Positions 1 through 6,664 of a stretch of 6,947 nucleotides of DNA are shown piece by piece; the stretch's first letter is position 1; each line of letters starts with the position of its first letter. The notes under the pieces are model-generated. The model saw nothing but the letters and a program-made list of their open reading frames with translations. It searched no databases and was not told the DNA's origin. Source of the DNA: Saprospiraceae bacterium UBA2365 (GTDB lineage Bacteria; Bacteroidota; Bacteroidia; Chitinophagales; Saprospiraceae); assembly GCA_002344345.1 (NCBI GenBank), contig DDTL01000017.1, positions 1 to 6,947 of the forward strand. Reading direction: 5' to 3'. A program made the position numbers and the translations under genes.

Positions 1-36
1 AAAAAGAGATTGCATCTGAGGGTGTGATCTCTTTTT
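1..36. terminator. Bidirectional intrinsic terminator hairpin
   Basis: AAAAAGAGAT (1-10) and ATCTCTTTTT (27-36) form a perfect 10-bp inverted repeat. The intervening bases extend the helix with Watson-Crick and G-T pairs (C13-G24, A14-T23, T15-G22, C16-G21) down to a TGAG tetraloop at 17-20. A T-run on the right arm and an A-run on the left arm let it stop transcription in either direction. No gene in the window ends near it on the plus strand, so it most likely serves a gene lying left of base 1. The GH9 gene ends more than 700 bases away and is an unlikely client. Folding energy was not computed. Confidence 0.75.
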
Positions 37-124
37 GTTTTGGGGTAGTCCGTCAGAATTAATGTTCGGGACAATTCAAAAACCACATTTTGACAATCAA
101 AAAGTACAATTTACCCTCTCTGTT

Positions 125-147
125 GTCTGAAGTTTGCAACGTCAGAC
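125..147 (+). repeat. GTCTGA hairpin repeat, copy 1
   Basis: GTCTGA (125-130) pairs with TCAGAC (142-147) across the loop AGTTTGCAACG. The core TTGTCTGAAGTTTGCAA (124-140 region) recurs inverted at 522-538, and the right flank CAGACTTGTATCATT recurs at copy 2. The repeat unit is therefore longer than the hairpin. Confidence 0.65.
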
Positions 148-231
148 TTGTATCATTTCTGACTGTGCCTGTTCAACTTACGCCAAGTTTTGACGAGCCG
201 GAACCAAAGAGGAAATTGATTTAAGAAGACC

Positions 232-284
232 GATTAACGATTCCAGGTGTAGTATTTTTATTCTAAAATCTCAAATCGTTAATC
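232..284. repeat. 11-bp perfect inverted repeat with 31-nt spacer
   Basis: GATTAACGATT (232-242) is the exact reverse complement of AATCGTTAATC (274-284). No T-run follows either arm, so a terminator is unlikely. It could be a hairpin in a transcript, paired operator half-sites or a trace of a mobile element; nothing in the sequence decides between these. Confidence 0.5.
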
Positions 285-303
285 CTTTGCTTGCCCCTAT
301 GAG

Positions 304-315
304 CCTGCCGGCAGG
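304..315. repeat. CCTGCCGGCAGG 12-bp palindrome
   Basis: CCTGCCGGCAGG is a perfect, GC-rich palindrome standing out in AT-rich surroundings. CCCCT (294-298) and AGGGG (313-317) offer an alternative pairing. From memory, this word appears as a dispersed intergenic motif in some Bacteroidota genomes; I cannot check that here. Confidence 0.5.
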
Positions 316-346
316 GGATCGACTCCGATGGTTATATATCTTACGG

Positions 347-432
347 GGTTCGATATTCCGTTTAGCCTCCGTTCCCTGAAGTTTGCAAATCAGACTTGTA
401 TCATTCCCAATGGTAACTATCCATATCGAACC
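347..432. repeat. Inverted GGTTCGATAT pair, left flank
   Basis: GGTTCGATAT (347-356) and its exact complement ATATCGAACC (423-432) face each other across 66 bases. GTCTGA hairpin copy 2 lies between them. The same word occurs as a second inverted pair at 3613-3654, on the other side of the GH9 gene. Confidence 0.5.
376..395 (+). repeat. GTCTGA hairpin repeat, copy 2 (degenerate left arm)
   Basis: The left arm has decayed to CCCTGA, so only CTGA (376-379) pairs with TCAG (390-393). The loop AGTTTGCAAA and the downstream CAGACTTGTATCATT match copy 1 closely. The loss of pairing here suggests sequence decay rather than a maintained structure at this copy. Confidence 0.6.
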
Positions 433-514
433 AAAAAAATGTTTTATCCTGAATGATCACCGGTACCTCCAAACCACAGTTAACATGATCACCATTTATT
501 ATTAAACCATATTG

Positions 515-536
515 GTCTGATTTGCAAACTTCAGAC
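515..536 (-). repeat. GTCTGA hairpin repeat, copy 3 (inverted)
   Basis: GTCTGA (515-520) and TCAGAC (531-536) form a perfect 6-bp stem around TTTGCAAACT. Read on the minus strand it matches copies 1 and 2 through GTCTGAAGTTTGCAA, so this copy is in the opposite orientation. Similarity ends soon after the right arm, where TTGTATCATT is replaced by unrelated sequence. Confidence 0.65.
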
Positions 537-748
537 AACGCAAAGACCTTTTACCAGACTATTCATCATTTAAAGCCATCAACATTCATTTTCTCTTTTA
601 AACTGAAGCTATATTCTTCGAACACAAAGAACACTTAATAATTCGTTTTTGCGCCTAAAAATACCATATCACTGTATTACAATACATTATATCATACTTG
701 ATTGCAATGGTATCACAATTGAAAACCCGTTCAGGCTTCAAAATGGAT

Positions 749-3244
749 CTATAATCGCACAAGTACAAATCCCCTGTTTTTCAAACTTTGAATGATCACT
801 TCCAATTTATCGTACAATTTATCTTTCCTGTCAGGATGTGTACCCAGATGGATCAGCATTATACTGCCATTCAGAGATTTTTCATCGTTGCGGATCTTTG
901 CCTGAAAATCCGCGATGATGGCATTTGATGAACGATAGTTTGGCATATCCGGCGTAGTATAATCTGCATTTGTCCTGAAACCGGGAGTGAAGTTGACCAC
1001 GTTCAGACCCGCTTGCCGGCACCAGTCCACTATTCGTGCATTGTACCATTCGTACGGAGGAAGATAAAATCCCGCATCTTTTGGTTCTATGCCAAATGAA
1101 GCCATCGCCCTGTAATTATCCCTCAGATCCTGACCGAATGCTTCTCTTGTGACCAGCATAGAATCCCTTTTCTCCCAATCATTGTACAACAGATGTTTGT
1201 CTGAATGCGCTCCCAAATAATGACCTTCGGATATCATCCTTTTGATCAGTTTTTCATTGGCAGGATTCCTGTAAAACTCTCCGGTCAGAAAAAATGATGC
1301 CTTGGCACCAGTCTTTTTCAGGGTTTTCAATATCTTTTCTCCGCCTTCTCCAAATTCATGGGCGGAAAATATAAGATGAACTTTCCCGGAACAACTGTCC
1401 GTTCGCACGATCGCCCCGAAAGCATCTTTTTGCATACAGTTTTCCTGATTGTTAGCGCCGGAATTTTCCAGGGAAGAAAGGATATAACTCAGACTTGCCG
1501 TTCCGTCCATCGTCGGTTCATTGGACGAATAGTCGCCGATATCGTCATGATAGACAGCCTTGCCACCCTGAAAATCAGCATATTCATCTTTATTGAACAA
1601 ATGAATTCCCCTGAGTTGCTCATAAATACTTTTATAAACCGGCCCATCTACCAGACCTCCTTCTGTCGTTACACCCATATGAAGCGTGATGGCAGAATGA
1701 GGATCTTCAGGAAAATCACCACCAGCCGGAAACCCGCAGATCATGCTGGTTCCCCATGGATTGCAACCGAAAAGCCAGTCATAAAGCGCAAATTCCATAC
1801 GGATATAAGTCTCATCACCTGATAATTTCCTGTAATAGTTGGCCTGGGTAGCCGCAGCAGCCACAAAATTATTCGAACACCACTGGAACGGAATGCCGAT
1901 CCGGAAAGGATCCTCTTTTGCAAAATCCTGCATCGCATCCAAACCATTTTTATAATATGTTAAAAACTGTCTGGTCAGGGCTGTGTCACCCGCGTGAGCG
2001 ATCAAGCCATGACCAAGATTGAGAAAGGGATAATACTGGTAATGCCGCGCCCTATGGATCTCCATCCAGGGCGTAACCGGCTCCAGTTCACCCCAGTATT
2101 TCGCCTGATGGAGAAATTCAGAACGTCCTGTCAGATGATAAAGTGAAATGGCTGCCAACTCCATGTCATCGACATAATTATCTTCTTCATAAAAATAGGG
2201 GGAAGCATGGCATGCTGTCTGATTCACTCCGGGATCAGAAAGGGCAAATTCCCAGGCATCCAATGCTTTGACGCTCAGGAGTTGTGAAAATCCGGGATCT
2301 GTTTCGGCGAATATCTCTGCAGCAAAAGCAAAGGTCGATGCATACTTTGCGGCTGTGGAAGCCACTCCGGTGCTCCGGTTTTTAAACTTAGTAAGTCCCT
2401 GAGGCTTACCTGTCACAAAATAAACCGGCCTCGCCTTCCCAAGACCGTAGGAAACCGTATCAAGGGTCGGTATACGAAAGCCACGATGATCACGGTCATC
2501 AGCGATCTGATTGTACATTTCATTTTTGGAAGGATTCATCCTGATCATCCAATCCAAACCCCATTTTATTTCATCCAGAATATCAGGTATACCATTTTTA
2601 CCTGTCAGTCCATTCGCCAGGTGCTGATCACCATACTTCAAGGGGTTGGCATTATAGGCAAACATCATCTGGTAGGTCGCGTTGGCAGAAGTGGTCAGGT
2701 ATTGTAGATAATCTGATGCGTCATGCCAGCCACCTTTGACATCGATAGGTGTACCGGATTTCTGAGGGTGATCGACAATAATGCCATCATGAACATGACA
2801 GGAATCCTTAAAATACGGGTTAAAACCGCATCGCTGCTGACGCATGTATTTCAAAATAAAATCCGCTGCACCATAATAGACATCCCCATGTATCCTGAAA
2901 CATTCGGATCTGACCTTGCCAAACAATATGAAGTATCCTCCTTCAGTTGTCCATTCGGAAAAATCCAACCGGTAAGCGGTAGCCATTCCCCAAACCGCAG
3001 CATTGCTTTTCTCCGCTTTTCCTTCGAATTCCACATTGCCATTCAGACAATTCACAAGCTGAAATCCCGTCCCTGCCACCTCTTGATCGCTCAGGAAAAC
3101 AGCTGTTTTGGGAGCTGCCGGAAGGTAACCCAACTGATTGATCCTGATGACTTCTATTGCGTCGAGAGATTGTATATATAAAAAACACCAGCTCAACAGG
3201 ATATGCAAACTGATTTTTAAAAACTTTGAACTATTTGACAGCAT
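749..3244 (-). CDS. Secreted GH9 endoglucanase / CE4-like polysaccharide deacetylase fusion
   Basis: Probable two-domain glycan-degrading enzyme of 831 residues, exported by a Sec signal peptide. The GH9 part should hydrolyse beta-1,4-glucan (cellulose or xyloglucan type) by inversion; the C-terminal part should remove acetyl groups from a sugar polymer. Order: signal peptide about 1-29 (hydrophobic core, likely cut after SLDA); CelD-N-like Ig domain about 31-117 (IRINQLGYLP); GH9 domain about 121-589, with GGWHDASDY holding the base Asp pair (D175, D178), H516 in DPHSA, and the acid E576 in NEPTMDGTAS; linker; deacetylase domain about 607-831, with HSDKH (H680, H684, metal ligands), YLPPYEWYN and LIHLGTHPDR. 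Motif 1 reads AHEFGEGG instead of TFDDGP, which I recall as normal for this Bacteroidota subgroup. An upstream GTG at 3292 would add 16 residues, but the ATG at 3244 directly precedes the signal peptide and lies downstream of the likely transcription start. The substrate is not settled, and no SusC/D or other glycan genes are in view. Confidence 0.9.
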   Translation of the reverse strand: MLSNSSKFLKISLHILLSWCFLYIQSLDAIEVIRINQLGYLPAAPKTAVFLSDQEVAGTGFQLVNCLNGNVEFEGKAEKSNAAVWGMATAYRLDFSEWTTEGGYFILFGKVRSECFRIHGDVYYGAADFILKYMRQQRCGFNPYFKDSCHVHDGIIVDHPQKSGTPIDVKGGWHDASDYLQYLTTSANATYQMMFAYNANPLKYGDQHLANGLTGKNGIPDILDEIKWGLDWMIRMNPSKNEMYNQIADDRDHRGFRIPTLDTVSYGLGKARPVYFVTGKPQGLTKFKNRSTGVASTAAKYASTFAFAAEIFAETDPGFSQLLSVKALDAWEFALSDPGVNQTACHASPYFYEEDNYVDDMELAAISLYHLTGRSEFLHQAKYWGELEPVTPWMEIHRARHYQYYPFLNLGHGLIAHAGDTALTRQFLTYYKNGLDAMQDFAKEDPFRIGIPFQWCSNNFVAAAATQANYYRKLSGDETYIRMEFALYDWLFGCNPWGTSMICGFPAGGDFPEDPHSAITLHMGVTTEGGLVDGPVYKSIYEQLRGIHLFNKDEYADFQGGKAVYHDDIGDYSSNEPTMDGTASLSYILSSLENSGANNQENCMQKDAFGAIVRTDSCSGKVHLIFSAHEFGEGGEKILKTLKKTGAKASFFLTGEFYRNPANEKLIKRMISEGHYLGAHSDKHLLYNDWEKRDSMLVTREAFGQDLRDNYRAMASFGIEPKDAGFYLPPYEWYNARIVDWCRQAGLNVVNFTPGFRTNADYTTPDMPNYRSSNAIIADFQAKIRNDEKSLNGSIMLIHLGTHPDRKDKLYDKLEVIIQSLKNRGFVLVRL

Positions 3245-3292
3245 AAAAAGATGATTATCAGCTAAAAATGAGTACCAAAAAATGGAACACAC

Positions 3293-3323
3293 TAAAGTTA
3301 ATCATTTTTTATGTCCGGCAAAA
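3293..3323 (-). promoter_or_regulatory. Candidate Bacteroidota-type promoter of the GH9 gene
   Basis: On the minus strand TTTTG (3323-3319) is followed after 18 bases by TAACTTTA (3300-3293). The Bacteroidota consensus is TTTG, 19-21 bases, then TAnnTTTG. The spacing is one base short and the last base of the -7 box differs. Transcription would begin near 3286, giving a leader of about 40 bases before the ATG at 3244 and leaving the GTG at 3292 outside the transcript. No Shine-Dalgarno sequence precedes the ATG, which is usual for the phylum. Confidence 0.35.
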
Positions 3324-3529
3324 TCAAAAAAGAATAAGTTTTTGATCAATTCGGTAAAATAACAGTCGAAATATGATCTCAACCAGATTTGATTTTCGGT
3401 TTATTGAAGGATGTTCAGGTAATTTTCTGAATGAATCATCATTTCATATCATCCTTTGGATTGCGCAAGCTGGGTTCACTGTTGGAAACCGGAGAGAGCA
3501 AAATACTTGTGATCATTGAATTGGTTATT

Positions 3530-3579
3530 GATCAGCCAGTTAATCCGTATTGACTTACAGATCAAACTTCTGGCTGATC
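3530..3579. repeat. GATCAGCCAG / CTGGCTGATC inverted repeat
   Basis: GATCAGCCAG (3530-3539) and CTGGCTGATC (3570-3579) are perfect 10-bp complements around a 30-nt loop. AGTT (3538-3541) and AACT (3565-3568) could continue the stem past a bulge. No T-run follows on either strand, so it is not a typical intrinsic terminator. It lies about 230 bases upstream of the likely GH9 promoter and could equally be a repeat remnant. Confidence 0.5.
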
Positions 3580-3612
3580 TGCCCTCCAAATTGAGTTGAC
3601 AATTATAAAACA

Positions 3613-3654
3613 ATATCGAACTACGTGGCATGTATATTTGACCGGGTTCGATAT
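3613..3654. repeat. Inverted GTTCGATAT pair, right flank
   Basis: ATATCGAAC (3613-3621) faces GTTCGATAT (3646-3654) across 24 bases; the right arm extends to GGTTCGATAT (3645-3654). This is the same word as the inverted pair at 347-432, but with shorter spacing. The sequence just after it (CTATTTTTATTTTAAAAT) loosely resembles 253-269. Confidence 0.5.
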
Positions 3655-3753
3655 CCTGACTATTTTTATTTTAAAATTCAGTTTTCATTAAAATTCTTCC
3701 AAAAACCAACCATTTGATTTTAAGCAATTAACCAATCAAAAATACCATTCATT

Positions 3754-3846
3754 TTAAACCTTCATTCCAAAACTTACCTGAAACTTTCCCGGATTCCCCA
3801 CCTGCTTCACTACCATTTTGGAACTCAAAATAATCCCAAAACCCAT
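3754..3846 (-). CDS. Doubtful small ORF with outer-membrane-like C-terminus
   Basis: A 30-codon frame opens at the ATG at 3846, 14 bases after the pseudouridine synthase stop, and ends at TAA 3754-3756. The product begins MGFGIILSSKMVV and ends FQVSFGMKV. The alternating hydrophobic pattern at the end resembles a final beta-strand of a Bacteroidota outer-membrane protein. The same frame stays open upstream across the end of the neighbouring gene, so this may be the tail of a lost gene or a chance frame. I do not recognise it, and it is as likely spurious as real. Confidence 0.2.
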   Translation of the reverse strand: MGFGIILSSKMVVKQVGNPGKFQVSFGMKV

Positions 3847-3860
3847 GCTTTTTAAAACGA

Positions 3861-4040
3861 TCAGGTTTCTTCTAAATGCCCCGGATCTCTTTCCTTTTCC
3901 TCCAAATACTTCCTGATCTTCGCCGGAGGTTCAATATCAAACCGCATCTTTTCTCCTGTCACCGGATGATCAAACTCCAGACCAACCGACGCAAGAAATA
4001 AGCCTTTTCTCCGGAACCAGTTCATCTTATTTTGCGGAAA
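3861..4040 (-). pseudogene. 3' fragment of a RluA-family pseudouridine synthase gene
   Basis: This is the last 60 or so codons of what appears to be an RNA pseudouridine synthase, an enzyme that isomerises specific uridines in rRNA or tRNA. What supports it is the C-terminal block NWFRRKGLFLASVGLEF followed by HPVTGEKMRFDIEPP, the closing strand and 'HPVTGE' signature of RluA-type proteins, then a charged tail ending at TGA 3861-3863. The catalytic domain, with its conserved Asp, is absent. Recognisable sequence stops at about YFPQNKMN (4020-4043), exactly where the RHS sequence begins on the other strand. An ATG at 4094 gives an open frame of 77 codons, but its first 15 or so codons are simply antisense to RHS. 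The remnant cannot be functional. Confidence is moderate because only the C-terminus is seen. Confidence 0.65.
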
Positions 4041-4046
4041 ATATGT
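4034..4046. other. Junction of two 5'-truncated divergent genes
   Basis: To the left, minus-strand sequence reads as the tail of a pseudouridine synthase; to the right, plus-strand sequence reads as the interior of an RHS protein (LYKTIVYDENTT). Both would continue across this point in their families. No insertion-sequence end, direct repeat or att-like site is visible at the join. It is placed to within a few bases by where family-like sequence stops on each side. Confidence 0.6.
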
Positions 4047-6664
4047 TGTACAAAACAATAGTTTATGATGAAAATACAACTTTAGATGAACCAAATAAAG
4101 GAACAGAAAAATATACTGACATTGAAGGTAGAGTCGTCCTTGAGAGAACCAATTTTGTTAATACCGGTGGGGGAGGCTATCTGATAGCTCACGATACATA
4201 TTATGTATATGATCAGTTTGGCAATCTTACCTATGTAATTCCTCCTGCAGTAGATCTGACTATAAATGTCACACAGACTATTCTGGATAATATGTGCTAT
4301 CAGTATAAATATGACCACAGAAACAGAGTTGTTGAAAAGAAATTAGTTGGCAAACAGTGGGAATATATAGTTTATGACAAGCTGGATAGAGTGAGAGCTA
4401 TTGGTCCTCTATTATCACCTTTTACCAATTCTTCAGCTTCCGGATGGCTGATCACAAAATACGACAAATTCAACAGGATTGTCCTTACAGCATTTAAGGA
4501 TACAACCGTCACATCAGCAGCCAGGAAAACAATTCAGGACAAGGTAGAAAGTGCAACCTATCAATTGAATGAAAGTAAGTCCTTAACAAATACTACAATT
4601 GGAGGAGTAGCATTCAGGTATTCAAACGTATCATATCCTACGACAAGGTATCATACTTTGTCAGTCAATTATTACGATGACTATAAATTTGATAATGCAC
4701 CACAAAACCCGGCTGATTTCACTTTAATTTTAGGGCAGGAAGTACGGAATCCTTTCACTTCGAAAAATATTTGCAAAACACTAACAACAGGGGAATGGAT
4801 TCGATTGCTCGAAACTTCAGGATCTGTTAATGGAAAATATTTATACGGTCTGTTCAAAAAGGACAGGATGGCTTCATCTATAAGCAATAAAACACTTTAT
4901 ACAGGAGGTGGATATGTGAAAATCAATGGGGCAGTCGATTTTGAAGGAAAAATTACTACCCAATACACTTACCATAAAAAAACATCAGGCAGCACAGAAC
5001 TTGTAATTACCGAGAACATGGTGTATACTCCTCAGAGCAGACTATTTACTCATAAACACAATATGATAACACCGAATCAGGAATTATTGTCATGTAATAC
5101 GTATGATGCATTGGGTAGATTGAAATCAAAAAAAGTTGGTAATTCTGAAACTGCTCCCCTTCAAAAAATCGACTATTCATACAATATCCGGGGATGGTTG
5201 AACAGAATAAATATTATTTCAAATCTGACGGATTCGCCTTCAGACCTCTTTGCTTTCAAGCTTTTGTATGATTCTACCGGATATACCGATATAAACAAAA
5301 TGTACAATGGCAATATCAGTGAAACTTACTGGAAAACTTCTACTGATAACAAAGAACGCAGATATGGCTATGTATATGATGACCTCAGTAGGATGAAAAA
5401 CTCTTATTATAAAAATGTGTCTACAAGCAGTATCAACAATACCTACAATGAGACTTTAAGCTATGATAAAAATGGCAATATTACATCATTACAAAGAAAC
5501 GGAGGGGCAGAAAGTCAAACATCCACCACTAGTATTGACAACCTGATCTACTATTACGATGCAGCAGCAAAAAACAGATTGCTAAAAGTAATAGATCAAA
5601 CAAACAACATCAGCGGTTTCGATGATGACGGTACCGGTACGATAGCTTCCGACCCCTCAAATGACTATGCCTATGATGCAAATGGCAATATGACTAAAGA
5701 TGAAAACAAAGCAATCACTGCCATAACCTACAATCACCTCAATCTGCCCCTAAAGTTAACTTTTTCAAGTGGTTATACAATACAGTATATCTATGATGCG
5801 TTGGGTACAAAGATGAAAAAGACAGTGACACAGGGCAGTACAACGAATAATACAGAATACCTTGGTGATTTCCAGTATCTGAATGGCACGCTTCAGTTTA
5901 TAAAGTATGCCGAAGGATATGTGAAATATACCGTAGGAGGCAGTGCCGGTTTTTACAACTATGTGTATCACATCAAGGATCACCTGGGCAATATCCGGGT
6001 GTCAATTACAAAGCAACTGAACAATAACACAGCAAAATTACTTAAAGAGAATCATTATTATCCATTTGGGCTGAAACACCCCTACAATAGTACCGAATTT
6101 GATTATTACTATAATACGGCTACAAGTTCGTTGGCCATTCTGCCAATGACCAACTCCAACCGATACCAATACAATAGTAAAGAATGGCAGAATGAACTCA
6201 GTCTCAATCTCTACGACTATGGCGCCAGGATGTTTGATCCCGCTATTGGGAGGTGGGGAGTTGTGGATCCGCTGGCAGAGAAGTTTTCTTCCTGGAGTCC
6301 GTACAATTATGTGTATAATAATCCGATGAAGTTTGTGGATCCGACTGGGATGGAGGGAGAGTGGTATCCGAAGTATGATGAAAAGAAAAGAACTATAAAT
6401 TTGGTTGCAGAAAAAGGAGATAATAAAGCATCATTAAAGCAATGGGCAAATGGAGCATTTAATGATAAGCAGATTGATAAATTATATGGAAGCATGAAGG
6501 GAGGGAAGATCGATATGAAAGATACATATATTGGAAAATTTGTAGAAGGATTTCTGGCAGATCAGGATAAATTCAATTGCTTTTCTGAGGTTATAAATGG
6601 ATTAAGTGGTAATAAAAGTAGTAGTTATGGAGAAAGTGTGAAGGAGATTTTCGAAGCTTTTTAA
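4043..6664 (+). CDS. RHS/YD-repeat protein, 5'-truncated, with broken C-terminal tip
   Basis: An 873-codon frame for an RHS-repeat protein, the shell-forming part of Bacteroidota polymorphic toxins. Phylum homologues usually start with a DUF6443-type domain and several hundred more residues; here the frame opens inside the protein at LYKTIVYDENTT, next to the KEGRVVLKRT-like block IEGRVVLERT (28-36) and YYVYDQFGNLTYVIPP (53-68). YD repeats follow (YDKLDR 111, YDALGR 354, YDKNGN 474, YDANGN 544, YDALGT 584). The RHS core spans about 640-770 (KDHLGNIRVS, HYYPFG, LYDYGARMFDPAIGRW, VDPLAE, SPYNYVYNNP) and ends at DPTGM. Residues 771-873 are the start of a variable tip containing NCFS (C846). The TAA at 6662-6664 falls in a T5 run and looks like a frameshift, since coding continues in the -1 frame. 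With no signal peptide, start-proximal domain or promoter, this copy is probably silent. The ATG at 4043 is only the first available one. Confidence 0.8.
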   Translation: MLYKTIVYDENTTLDEPNKGTEKYTDIEGRVVLERTNFVNTGGGGYLIAHDTYYVYDQFGNLTYVIPPAVDLTINVTQTILDNMCYQYKYDHRNRVVEKKLVGKQWEYIVYDKLDRVRAIGPLLSPFTNSSASGWLITKYDKFNRIVLTAFKDTTVTSAARKTIQDKVESATYQLNESKSLTNTTIGGVAFRYSNVSYPTTRYHTLSVNYYDDYKFDNAPQNPADFTLILGQEVRNPFTSKNICKTLTTGEWIRLLETSGSVNGKYLYGLFKKDRMASSISNKTLYTGGGYVKINGAVDFEGKITTQYTYHKKTSGSTELVITENMVYTPQSRLFTHKHNMITPNQELLSCNTYDALGRLKSKKVGNSETAPLQKIDYSYNIRGWLNRINIISNLTDSPSDLFAFKLLYDSTGYTDINKMYNGNISETYWKTSTDNKERRYGYVYDDLSRMKNSYYKNVSTSSINNTYNETLSYDKNGNITSLQRNGGAESQTSTTSIDNLIYYYDAAAKNRLLKVIDQTNNISGFDDDGTGTIASDPSNDYAYDANGNMTKDENKAITAITYNHLNLPLKLTFSSGYTIQYIYDALGTKMKKTVTQGSTTNNTEYLGDFQYLNGTLQFIKYAEGYVKYTVGGSAGFYNYVYHIKDHLGNIRVSITKQLNNNTAKLLKENHYYPFGLKHPYNSTEFDYYYNTATSSLAILPMTNSNRYQYNSKEWQNELSLNLYDYGARMFDPAIGRWGVVDPLAEKFSSWSPYNYVYNNPMKFVDPTGMEGEWYPKYDEKKRTINLVAEKGDNKASLKQWANGAFNDKQIDKLYGSMKGGKIDMKDTYIGKFVEGFLADQDKFNCFSEVINGLSGNKSSSYGESVKEIFEAF
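6657..6664 (+). other. Frameshift in a T5 run ending the RHS frame
   Basis: The zero frame reads GCT TTT TAA. Shifting back one base after TTT gives TTA AAA CAA AAA GGT and an open frame to 6939, so the peptide runs EIFEAF then LKQKGYGEKS. A lost T in the homopolymer, a sequencing error or ribosomal slippage at TTT before a stop would all fit. No obvious stimulatory stem-loop or internal Shine-Dalgarno was seen, so mutation or error is preferred. Confidence 0.6.

Larger units (their letters stand above)
37..748. other. Non-coding, repeat-rich intergenic region
   Basis: I see no open frame here with protein-like composition on either strand. The region holds several short inverted repeats, listed separately: three GTCTGA hairpins, an 11-bp inverted repeat, a CCTGCCGGCAGG palindrome and an inverted GGTTCGATAT pair. 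It lies downstream of the GH9 gene, so it contains that gene's 3' end. I found no strong terminator immediately after the GH9 stop codon; the best local structure is a weak imperfect hairpin at 721-739. The repeat density suggests remnants of small repeated elements rather than a lost gene, but this is inference. Confidence 0.6.
3301..3753. other. Intergenic region upstream of the GH9 gene
   Basis: No protein-like open frame is seen on either strand. The stretch holds the distal part of the candidate GH9 promoter, a 10-bp hairpin (3530-3579) and an inverted GTTCGATAT pair (3613-3654). No conserved RNA structure was recognised. Confidence 0.55.

Noticed and set aside
347..356. tRNA fragment or att site suggested by GGTTCGA
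   Set aside because: No acceptor, D-arm or anticodon pairing was found around it, and the word recurs in inverted pairs that do not resemble tRNA.
721..739. Terminator just after the GH9 stop
   Set aside because: The inverted repeat is short and broken, and no T-run follows on the minus strand.
1..748. CRISPR array suggested by three similar repeats
   Set aside because: The copies are unevenly spaced, in both orientations and imperfect, and no cas gene is present.
1358..1822. 154-codon plus-strand frame opposite the GH9 gene
   Set aside because: It is antisense to a clearly recognised GH9 catalytic domain, and its translation shows no family-like motif. The same holds for the frames at 2486-2707 and 2723-3181.
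3139..3244. Lipoprotein signal in the GH9 protein
   Set aside because: The only Cys in the hydrophobic stretch is in LSWCF; Trp at -1 does not fit a lipobox, so a Sec signal peptide cut after SLDA is preferred.
3245..3292. GTG start at 3292 for the GH9 gene
   Set aside because: It would put a non-signal-like segment (MCSIFWYSFLADNHLF) before the signal peptide and would lie at or before the predicted transcription start; the ATG at 3244 gives a normal signal peptide.
4041..4094. N-terminal part of the 77-codon minus-strand frame
   Set aside because: These codons are the antisense of the RHS coding sequence; only the part below about 4040 matches a pseudouridine synthase tail.
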